From assembly GCF_041432775.1 (NCBI RefSeq), contig NZ_JAPWAG010000024.1:1-36263 (forward strand): DNA of 36,263 nt, given 5' to 3'. The notes beneath the pieces are model-generated. The model had not been told where the DNA came from, did no database searches, and saw only the letters and a list, made by a program, of their open reading frames with translations. Made by a program: the position numbers and the translations under genes. Source of the stretch: Pauljensenia sp902373545 (GTDB lineage: Bacteria > Actinomycetota > Actinomycetes > Actinomycetales > Actinomycetaceae). Positions 24,411-31,725 of this stretch are shown piece after piece. Each line of letters opens with the position of its first letter. The first letter of the stretch is position 1.

Positions 24411-26510
24411 GTGCGGCCGCGTCGAACCCCAGCCGCCAGCCCCCTGCCGCTGTGGGCGGGGGGCCTCGGCGGCCTCGCCCTGTGCTTCCTGACCCTGCCC
24501 CTGGCGTTCATGCTCGGCCGGGTCGACTGGGCGGCGCTGGCCTCGACGCTCGCCACCGACGAGGCCTCCTCCGCCCTCGCCCTCTCCCTGCGCACGTGCG
24601 GCGTGGCCCTGGGAGTGGACCTGCTCCTCGGGGTTCCGGCGGCCCTCCTGCTCTCGCGCTCGTGGCGCGGCGTGCGCGCCGCCCGTATCCTGGTGGCCCT
24701 GCCCCTGTCGCTGCCGCCCGTCGTCGCCGGTATCGCGCTGCTGTCGGCCTTCGGCAGGCGCTCAACGCTGGGCGCGCTGCTGACCGGCGCCGGCCTCGAC
24801 ATTGCCTTCACGACAACCGCGGTCGTCATCGCCCAGGTCTTCGTCTCCCTTCCCTTCCTCATCGTCACCCTCGAATCCGCGCTGCGCGCCCGCGAGCCGG
24901 GCCTCGACGAGATGGCCTCCTCCCTGGGTGCTTCGCCCACGCGCGTGTTCTGGCAGATCACCCTGCCCACGGTTCTGCCCGGCCTCGGGCGCGGAGCGGC
25001 CCTCGCGCTGGCCCGATGCCTCGGCGAGTTCGGCGCGACCCTGACCTTCGCCGGGTCCATGCAGGGCGTCACCCGCACGATGCCCCTCCAGATCTACCTG
25101 GCCCGCGAGTCCGACGCCGCCCTCGCCCTCGCCCTCGGCGTCGTGCTGCTGGGCGTCGCCGCCCTCGTCGTCGCGCTCACCGAAACCCCATGGGGGCACC
25201 TCGCTGCTCTCGTGCGTTCGCGGCTGGCATCGACGAGGCCGGGGCTTGTCCGCGCTCATCTCCCGGCCTCGGGTGCGGGGCCCGGTCCCACCGACGAGCC
25301 CCTGTCCGCCAGAGGCGGCCACGGCCTCGTCCCCACGGACTCCAAGACCGCGGGTAGCGTTCCCGTCCACGTCGACGGATGCGTCCATGAGCGCGGTTGG
25401 GCGGTGGACGCGCGGCTGCGCCCGGGCCTCGTCACCGCCGTCGTCGGGCACAACGGCGCCGGAAAGTCCACCCTCGCGCAGGTCGTCGCCGGGGCCCTGC
25501 GGCTCGACTCCGGGAGCGCGCGCATCGGGGAGCGCGTCGTCGACGATGCCGCCACCTTCGTGCCCGCGCGGCGGCGCGGCGTCGCCATGGTCAGCCAGGC
25601 CCCGCGCATCTTCACCCACATGAGCGTGGTCGCCAACGTCGCCTTCCCGCTGCGCGTACGCGGCGTCCGGCGCGCGCAGGCCCGGGCCGCCGCCCTCGAG
25701 CAGCTGCGGGCCGTCGGCATCGCCGACCTTGCTCACCGCCGCGGCTCTGACCTGTCCGGCGGGCAGGCCGCGCGCGTCGCCCTCGCCCGCGCGCTCGTCT
25801 TCCGTCCCGACGTCCTCATCCTCGACGAGCCCACCGCCGCCCTCGACGTCGAGGCCACCGCCCAGGTCTCCGCCGTTCTGCGCGAACGCCTCACCGGTGC
25901 GGGAATCACGACCCTGCTCGTCTCCCACGACATCGCCGAGGTCCTGGCCCTCGCCTCCCGCATGATTGTCATGGGGGAGGGGCGCGTCGTCGAGGAGGGC
26001 GAACCCGCCCGCGTGCTGGCCTCGCCGTCATCCGTGTTCGCTGCGCGCCTGGCGGGGCTCAACATCGTCAGCGGCCACGCCCTGGCGAGGTCCGGGCTGG
26101 TCGGCGTGCGCGTCGGCGAGGGCGAGCTGTGGGCGGCCGACCTGTCTGGGTCCGACTCAGGCAGTGTTGGTGTCGTCGACGTGTCGCCTGGCGATGCGGA
26201 CGATTCCGCCGCTTCCGGGGAGAATGCCCGGGGTGGCCGCGTCGCCCTCACCTTCCCGCCCGAGGCCGTGGCCCTGTCCCGCGAGGAAGCCCACGCCTCG
26301 CCGCGCTCTGTCCTGCCCGGCGTCGTCGCCGGGGTCGATGTCGCGGGCTCCCTCGTCAGCGTGCGTGTTGCGCTCGCGGAGGATGTTGTCGTGACCGCCC
26401 GCGTGACCGCGTCCGCATGGGCCGACCTGGGCCTCGGCGTTGGTGATTCGCTCTGGGTCAGCGTCAAGGCCACCCAAGTTCGGGCGATCCCCGTCGCGGT
26501 CGGCTCCTGA
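24411..26510 (+). CDS. Fused molybdate ABC transporter permease and ATPase (ModB-ModC)
   Basis: One frame of 699 residues contains both transporter components. Residues 1-265 are ModB, with hydrophobic membrane segments and the EAA loop EMASSLGASPTRVFWQITLP (about 167). Residues 330-540 are ModC: Walker A GHNGAGKST (346), signature LSGGQAARVALARAL, Walker B VLILDEPTAALD and the H-loop SHD. Residues about 600-699 are a TOBE oxyanion-sensing domain. The linker (about 270-310) is translated from a palindromic element at 25229-25331 that elsewhere in the window lies after stop codons, so the fusion probably arose when a modB stop was lost. The GTG start at 24411 follows modA by six bases with no clear ribosome-binding site. 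ModB and ModC are normally separate. Confidence 0.9.
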   Translation: MRPRRTPAASPLPLWAGGLGGLALCFLTLPLAFMLGRVDWAALASTLATDEASSALALSLRTCGVALGVDLLLGVPAALLLSRSWRGVRAARILVALPLSLPPVVAGIALLSAFGRRSTLGALLTGAGLDIAFTTTAVVIAQVFVSLPFLIVTLESALRAREPGLDEMASSLGASPTRVFWQITLPTVLPGLGRGAALALARCLGEFGATLTFAGSMQGVTRTMPLQIYLARESDAALALALGVVLLGVAALVVALTETPWGHLAALVRSRLASTRPGLVRAHLPASGAGPGPTDEPLSARGGHGLVPTDSKTAGSVPVHVDGCVHERGWAVDARLRPGLVTAVVGHNGAGKSTLAQVVAGALRLDSGSARIGERVVDDAATFVPARRRGVAMVSQAPRIFTHMSVVANVAFPLRVRGVRRAQARAAALEQLRAVGIADLAHRRGSDLSGGQAARVALARALVFRPDVLILDEPTAALDVEATAQVSAVLRERLTGAGITTLLVSHDIAEVLALASRMIVMGEGRVVEEGEPARVLASPSSVFAARLAGLNIVSGHALARSGLVGVRVGEGELWAADLSGSDSGSVGVVDVSPGDADDSAASGENARGGRVALTFPPEAVALSREEAHASPRSVLPGVVAGVDVAGSLVSVRVALAEDVVVTARVTASAWADLGLGVGDSLWVSVKATQVRAIPVAVGS
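25229..25331. repeat. Palindromic element in the ModB-ModC linker
   Basis: It starts ATCGACGAGGCCGGGGC and ends CCACGGCCTCGTC; the ends are inverted copies (12 of 13 bp). It is read in frame as ASTRPGL at the start and GLVPTD after the end. The same two ends bound the intergenic element at 31569-31646. Confidence 0.7.
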
Positions 26511-26980
26511 TCGGTGCGCTCATCGGGTGGCCTACTCGCGTCGGGCCTTGTGAGGGACTGTTTCATCACGTGAGCTGCGGCAGCTGGGCCCGATGGGTGG
26601 CTGTGTTAACCCTTCAATGCGCAGCTGGGCCCTACTAGTGGAGCGTGGGCACCCCTGCCCATGCTCCACCTAAGGGGTTAACGTGCGCATTGAGGGGTTG
26701 CGGGTGCCACCTGTCGGGTTAACTCTCCACTGAGCGGGTTCACATGCGCTCTCGCGACGAGGCCGGTGCGGGGTTTTTGCCGAAGGGTTTAATTTTGCAA
26801 CGCTTCACATGTTGTAATTCTCATCGAATGTGTCGCCCGCCTCTCGCCGGATGGACGCGGGTTCACTGGTGATTTTCCCCGGATCTATGCCGTTTTAGTG
26901 GCCGGTCCGCATCAGGGTAGCCATACCTTTGACGTGACAACACCTGCGACCTATGTTGTTGGGTGATTCTAGGAGGTCCC
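26511..26980. other. 470-bp intergenic region between modBC and the activase gene
   Basis: There is no gene here. The left half has a nested inverted repeat (26608-26699, listed separately) and repeated GGGTTAAC-type motifs. A GACGAGGCCGGTGCGGGG copy sits at 26756-26773 and is followed by five T residues. The right half (from about 26780) is AT-richer and should hold the promoter of the activase gene. AGGAGG at 26971-26976 is that gene's ribosome-binding site. Confidence 0.6.
26608..26699 (+). promoter_or_regulatory. Nested inverted repeat, possible structured RNA
   Basis: The outer arms AACCCTTCAATGCGCA (26608-26623) and TGCGCATTGAGGGGTT (26684-26699) pair over 16 bp with one wobble. Inside, GTGGAGCGTGGGC (26638-26650) pairs with GCCCATGCTCCAC (26657-26669) over 13 bp with one wobble and loop ACCCCT. 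CCCTACTAG and CTAAGGGG may add pairs between them. It may end the mod transcript or act in the leader of the downstream gene. Confidence 0.5.
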
Positions 26981-29900
26981 ATGACAACGCAGCGCCATCA
27001 CGAGGCAGCGCGCCCCTACCAGCTCGGCATCGACGTCGGCTCGACGACGGTCAAGGCCGTCGTTCTGGATGGAAACCGTCGCCTTTTCTCCGACTACCGT
27101 CGTCACAACGCCGACGTGCGCGCATCCCTGGGAGCCCTCCTCGCCGACGTTGAGCGCGCCCTGCCCGGCGCCCGCGTCCACGCGGCCATCACCGGCTCCG
27201 GCGGCCTGACGACCGCCCGCGCCATGGGCATCCCCTTCGTCCAGGAGGTCATCGCCGGCACCGAGGCCACCCAGCGCCTCCACCCCGAGGTCGACGTCGT
27301 CATCGAGCTGGGCGGCGAGGACGCCAAGCTCACCTACCTGCACCCCACCCCCGAGCAGCGCATGAACGGCACCTGCGCGGGCGGCACCGGCGCCTTCATC
27401 GACCAGATGGCCACCCTGCTGCACACGGACGCCTCCGGCCTCGGCGAGCTGGCGACCCGCCACACCCAGCTTTACCCGATCGCCTCGCGCTGCGGCGTCT
27501 TCGCCAAGTCCGACATCCAGCCCCTCATCAACCAGGGCGCTGCCCACGAGGACCTGGCCGCCTCCATCTTCAACGCCGTCGCCACCCAGACCATCGCAGG
27601 CCTGGCGTGCGGGCGCCCGATCCGCGGAACCGTCATGTTCCTCGGCGGCCCCCTGCACTTCCTGCCCGCCCTGCGCGAGGCCTACAAGGCCCTCCTGCCC
27701 AAGGCTGACTCCTTCGTCACCCCCGACGACGCCCAGCTCTACGTCGCGATCGGCGCGGCCCTCCTCGCGCAGAAGGAGGCCGCCAAAAAACAACGCCAGG
27801 CCGAGGAGGCGGGCGCGACCTCCGTCGAGACCCGCGGCGAGAAGCTCACCACCCTCATGGAGCGCCTCGCCGCCGCCCCCGTCCAGGTCGAGTCCCCGCG
27901 TATGGACCCGCTCTTCGCCACCCCGGAGGATCGCGAGGAGTTCATCGCCCGCCACAGCCTCGACGTGATCCCCAAGGCCAGCCTCGACGAGGCCGAGGGG
28001 CGCTGCTGGCTCGGCATCGACGCGGGCTCCACGACGATCAAGGCCGTCGTCATCGACTCCGGGGACCGCATCGTCTTCACCCACTACGCCTCCAACGAGG
28101 GCGACCCCGTGGCCGCGGCCGTCGACATCGTGCGGGCCGTGCGAGGCGCGCTGCCGCAGGGCTGCGAGATCGGCCGCTCGTGCGCGACCGGCTACGGCGA
28201 GGGCCTCGTCAAGGCTGCCCTCACCATGGACGAGGGCGAGATTGAGACGATGGCCCACTACCGGGCCGCCGAGTTCATCTGCCCCGGCGTCACCTCCGTC
28301 ATCGACATCGGCGGCCAGGACATGAAGTACCTGCGCATCCGCGACCACGCGGTGGACTCCATCTCCGTCAACGAGGCCTGCTCCTCGGGCTGCGGCTCCT
28401 TCCTACAGACCTTCGCGCAGACGATGGGCACCGACGTGCGGTCCTTCGCGCGCATGGCCATGGAGTCTTCCTCCCCGGTGGATCTGGGCACCCGCTGCAC
28501 CGTGTTCATGAACTCCTCCGTCAAGCAGGCGCAGAAGGAAGGCGCGGACGTGCGCGACATCAGCGCCGGCCTGTCCTACTCCGTCGTGCGTAACGCCCTC
28601 TACAAGGTCATCAAGCTCAAGGAACCCTCGGACCTGGGTGAGCGCGTCGTCGTCCAGGGCGGCACTTTCCTCAACGACTCGGTGCTGCGCGCCTTCGAGC
28701 TGCTCACCGGTCGCGAGGTCGTGCGCCCCGACATTGCGGGCCTCATGGGCGCGTACGGCGCGGCCCTGACCGCGCGCATGCACGACACGGGGGAGGGGAC
28801 CTCGTCCCTCGCCACGATCGAGGCCCTCGAGGGCTTCAGCGTGGACACGACCCGCAAGACCTGCCGCCTGTGCCAGAACCACTGCCAGATGACGATCTCG
28901 ACGTTCTCCAACGGCGAGCGTCACGTGTCCGGCAACCGCTGCGAGCGCGGCGCGTCCCTGGAGCGCGTGCCCAAGAAGTCGGAGCTGCCCAACCTCTACG
29001 ACTGGAAGTACAAGCGGATCTTCGGATACCGTCGCCTCACCGAGAAGAAGGCGTTCCGCGGCGACATCGGCATCCCGCGCGTGCTCGGCATGTACGAGAA
29101 CTACCCGTTCTGGTTCACGATGCTCACCGCGCTGGGCTTCCGCGTCATGATCTCGGGCCGCTCCAACCACGACCTCTTCGAGACGGGCATGGAGTCCATC
29201 CCCTCGGAGAACGTGTGCTACCCGGCCAAGCTCGTCCACGGGCACATCGAATCGCTGCTGGACAAGGGCGTCACGACGATCTTCTACCCCTGCGTCGACT
29301 TCGAGCAGAAGCTCACCGAGTCCGAAAACTCCTTCAACTGCCCCATCGTGGCGACCTACCCCGAGGTCATCCGCAACAACATGGAGCGCCTGGCGGAGCC
29401 CGGCACCAAGTTCATCAGCCCCTTCGTCAACTTCGGCAACCGCGAGTACCTACCCGCCCACCTGTCCAAGACCTTCAAGGAGTACGGCTACGACATCCCG
29501 GTCGAGGAGATGAAAGCCGCCCTGGACAAGGCCTGGGAGGAGGACGCCGCCGTCAAGGCCGAAATCCGTGCGAAGGGCGTCGAAACCATCGAGTGGATGC
29601 GTGAGCACGGCGTGCGTGGCATCGTGCTGGCGGGCCGCCCCTACCACCTCGACCCCGAGATCAACCACGGCATCCCCGAGGTCATCGTCGGCCTCGGCAT
29701 GGCTGTCCTCACCGAGGACTCCATCATCGACGCGCGCCTCGAGCGACCCCTGCGCGTCCTCGACCAGTGGTCCTACCACTCGCGCCTCTACGAGGCCGCC
29801 GCCCGCGTCGGCGACGAGCCCGACCTCGAGATGGTCCAGCTCAACTCCTTCGGCTGCGGCGTCGACGCGATCACCGCCGACCAGGTCCAGGAGATCCTCG

Positions 29901-31555
29901 AAGGCCGCGGCGACGTGCACACCGTCCTGAAAATTGACGAGGTCTCCAACCTGGGTGCCGCCAAGATTCGCCTGCGTTCCCTCGACGCGGCGATCACCGA
30001 GCGCGCCTCCCTCGCCTCCGCGATCGACGAGGCCGGGGCCGGGGACGGCGAAAACGGCGCGGATGGAGCGGGACTGGCCCCCGCCTCGTCCGTGGGCCTG
30101 GTGTCGGGTTCCGTCGACACGGCCACCCTGCGCGACCCCTCCGGGGACGCCGCCCGCGAGGAAGAGGCCGGGCACATCAAGCCGCGCGCCGTCTTCACCG
30201 AGGAGATGCGCGAGGCCGGCTACGAGATCCTGGCCCCCCAGATGTCCCCGATCCACTTCCGTTTCCTCACCCCGCTGTTCGCGAGCGCGGGGCTGAAAGT
30301 GCGCGTCCTCGAGCACACGAGCCGCACCTCCATGGAGGTCGGCCTCAAATACGTCAACAACGACTCGTGCTACCCGGCGATCGTCGTCATCGGCCAGCTC
30401 CTCGACGAGTTCATCTCCGGGCGCGCCGACCCCGACCGCACGGCCGTGGGCATCACGCAGACGGGCGGCATGTGCCGCGCCAGTAACTACGCGGCCCTGC
30501 TGCGCAAGGGCCTGCGCGACGCCGGATACCCGCAGGTCCCCGTCATTGCCCTGTCCGTCCAGGGCTTCGAGGACAACCCGGGCTTCCGCCTGGGCGTCAC
30601 CCACATCCACAAGGCCATCCAGGCCTTCGTCATCGGCGACGCCATCCAGTCGATGCTGCTGCGCGTGCGCCCCTACGAGGCCACCCCCGGCTCCGCGATG
30701 GACCTGTACCGCACGTGGGACGGATACGTCCAAGAGTGGATCACCTCGGGACGCGTCGGTGCCCTCGGCGGACGCACCTCCTACGGGAAGCTCATCCGCG
30801 AATGCGTGCGCGCCTTCGACGCCCTGCCCCTGCGCGACATTCCCCGCAAGCCGCGCGTCGGCCTCGTCGGCGAAATCCTCGTGAAGTTCCACCCCGACGC
30901 CAACAACCACGCCGTCGACGTCATTGAGGCCGAGGGCTGCGAGGCCGAACTGCCCGGCCTCATGCAGTTCTTCCACAACTCCGTCGCCACCGCCGCGTGG
31001 GACAAGGAAAACCTGGGCATCGAGGGCAAGCAGCGCTACATCATGCCGATCGTGCTCTGGGCGCTCAAGAAGTACGAGAAGCCCGTGCACCGCGCGTTTG
31101 CCGCCACGAACGGCAAGTTCGAGGCGCACCGGCCCATCGAAGAGATGATCGAGCGATCCCAGGACATCGCCCGCCTGGGCAACCAGGCCGGCGAAGGCTG
31201 GTACCTGACCGCCGAAATGGTCGACATGATCGAACACGGCTGCCCGAACATCATCTGTGCCCAGCCCTTCGCGTGCCTGCCCAACCACATCGTCGGCAAG
31301 GGCATGTTCCGGGCGCTGCGCACCCGCTACCCCGAGGCCAACATCGTGGCCGTCGACTACGACCCCGGCGCCTCCGAGGTCAACCAGCTCAACCGCATCA
31401 AGCTCATGCTGGCCACCGCCCTGCAGGACCCGGAGGCGCGCGACAGCGAGGTTCTCCAGCTCGTGGACGTTGAAGAGCCGGCGTCGTGCGGCGGGTCCAG
31501 CTCGGTCATGCTCGGCATGCCGACGATCCCGCGCAGGGGGGCGGCGTTCCGCTAA
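26981..31555 (+). CDS. Large acyl-CoA dehydratase activase-type protein
   Basis: This 1,524-residue cytoplasmic protein joins parts that are separate in 2-hydroxyacyl-CoA dehydratases. The first ASKHA/BcrAD ATPase domain has LGIDVGSTTVK (15), ELGGEDAKL and CAGGTGAF (131). The second has WLGIDAGSTTIK (343), DIGGQDMKYL (441) and ACSSGCGSF (463). A CRLCQNHC motif lies near 627. A DUF2229 domain follows (about 675-900), then a dehydratase-component-like domain (about 1070-1500) with NNDSCYP and TQTGGMCRASNY. Related multidomain proteins (COG1924/COG3580/COG3581) are widespread, and their reaction is not established; ATP-driven electron transfer from an iron-sulfur cluster is the family theme. I choose ATG 26981, four bases after AGGAGG. 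A low-complexity linker at about 1014-1060 contains a palindromic element. No CoA-transferase or partner dehydratase is adjacent. Confidence 0.85.
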   Translation: MTTQRHHEAARPYQLGIDVGSTTVKAVVLDGNRRLFSDYRRHNADVRASLGALLADVERALPGARVHAAITGSGGLTTARAMGIPFVQEVIAGTEATQRLHPEVDVVIELGGEDAKLTYLHPTPEQRMNGTCAGGTGAFIDQMATLLHTDASGLGELATRHTQLYPIASRCGVFAKSDIQPLINQGAAHEDLAASIFNAVATQTIAGLACGRPIRGTVMFLGGPLHFLPALREAYKALLPKADSFVTPDDAQLYVAIGAALLAQKEAAKKQRQAEEAGATSVETRGEKLTTLMERLAAAPVQVESPRMDPLFATPEDREEFIARHSLDVIPKASLDEAEGRCWLGIDAGSTTIKAVVIDSGDRIVFTHYASNEGDPVAAAVDIVRAVRGALPQGCEIGRSCATGYGEGLVKAALTMDEGEIETMAHYRAAEFICPGVTSVIDIGGQDMKYLRIRDHAVDSISVNEACSSGCGSFLQTFAQTMGTDVRSFARMAMESSSPVDLGTRCTVFMNSSVKQAQKEGADVRDISAGLSYSVVRNALYKVIKLKEPSDLGERVVVQGGTFLNDSVLRAFELLTGREVVRPDIAGLMGAYGAALTARMHDTGEGTSSLATIEALEGFSVDTTRKTCRLCQNHCQMTISTFSNGERHVSGNRCERGASLERVPKKSELPNLYDWKYKRIFGYRRLTEKKAFRGDIGIPRVLGMYENYPFWFTMLTALGFRVMISGRSNHDLFETGMESIPSENVCYPAKLVHGHIESLLDKGVTTIFYPCVDFEQKLTESENSFNCPIVATYPEVIRNNMERLAEPGTKFISPFVNFGNREYLPAHLSKTFKEYGYDIPVEEMKAALDKAWEEDAAVKAEIRAKGVETIEWMREHGVRGIVLAGRPYHLDPEINHGIPEVIVGLGMAVLTEDSIIDARLERPLRVLDQWSYHSRLYEAAARVGDEPDLEMVQLNSFGCGVDAITADQVQEILEGRGDVHTVLKIDEVSNLGAAKIRLRSLDAAITERASLASAIDEAGAGDGENGADGAGLAPASSVGLVSGSVDTATLRDPSGDAAREEEAGHIKPRAVFTEEMREAGYEILAPQMSPIHFRFLTPLFASAGLKVRVLEHTSRTSMEVGLKYVNNDSCYPAIVVIGQLLDEFISGRADPDRTAVGITQTGGMCRASNYAALLRKGLRDAGYPQVPVIALSVQGFEDNPGFRLGVTHIHKAIQAFVIGDAIQSMLLRVRPYEATPGSAMDLYRTWDGYVQEWITSGRVGALGGRTSYGKLIRECVRAFDALPLRDIPRKPRVGLVGEILVKFHPDANNHAVDVIEAEGCEAELPGLMQFFHNSVATAAWDKENLGIEGKQRYIMPIVLWALKKYEKPVHRAFAATNGKFEAHRPIEEMIERSQDIARLGNQAGEGWYLTAEMVDMIEHGCPNIICAQPFACLPNHIVGKGMFRALRTRYPEANIVAVDYDPGASEVNQLNRIKLMLATALQDPEARDSEVLQLVDVEEPASCGGSSSVMLGMPTIPRRGAAFR
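30023..30090. repeat. Palindromic element inside the activase gene
   Basis: ATCGACGAGGCCGGGGCC at the left end and GGCCCCCGCCTCGTC at the right end are inverted copies over 15 bp with one mismatch. It is read in frame as IDEAGAGDGENG and on to APASS. The same left-end sequence is read in a different frame in ModBC, so it is the DNA and not a peptide that is shared. Confidence 0.7.
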
Positions 31556-31568
31556 GCGGCCGTTTGCT

Positions 31569-31646
31569 ATCGACGAGGCCCGGGCTGGTTTCCCGGGTTT
31601 CGTCGCCTTCGGCGGGGCCTCCCCGATTCCCGGCCACGGCCTCGTC
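31569..31646. repeat. Palindromic element after the activase gene
   Basis: It begins ATCGACGAGGCCCGGGC 13 bp past the stop and ends CCACGGCCTCGTC at 31646. The ends are inverted copies with two mismatches. It contains internal GGGCC/GGCCC-type small stems. It lies just ahead of the bidirectional terminator. Confidence 0.65.
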
Positions 31647-31659
31647 GCTCATACACAGG

Positions 31660-31691
31660 CGTGGGGGTGACTCGTTCGAGTCACCCCCACG
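31660..31691. terminator. Bidirectional terminator between convergent genes
   Basis: CGTGGGGGTGACTCG (31660-31674) and CGAGTCACCCCCACG (31677-31691) are perfect 15-bp inverted arms. They lie between the activase gene and the minus-strand glycoside hydrolase gene, which end toward each other. There is no U-run on either side. Confidence 0.7.
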
Positions 31692-31725
31692 TCCGCGCTT
31701 CGGCGCGCCTTCGACGCGGCGCGCG

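Noticed and set aside
29450..31288. 612-codon minus-strand frame opposite the activase gene
   Set aside because: It is an antisense shadow in GC-rich coding sequence.
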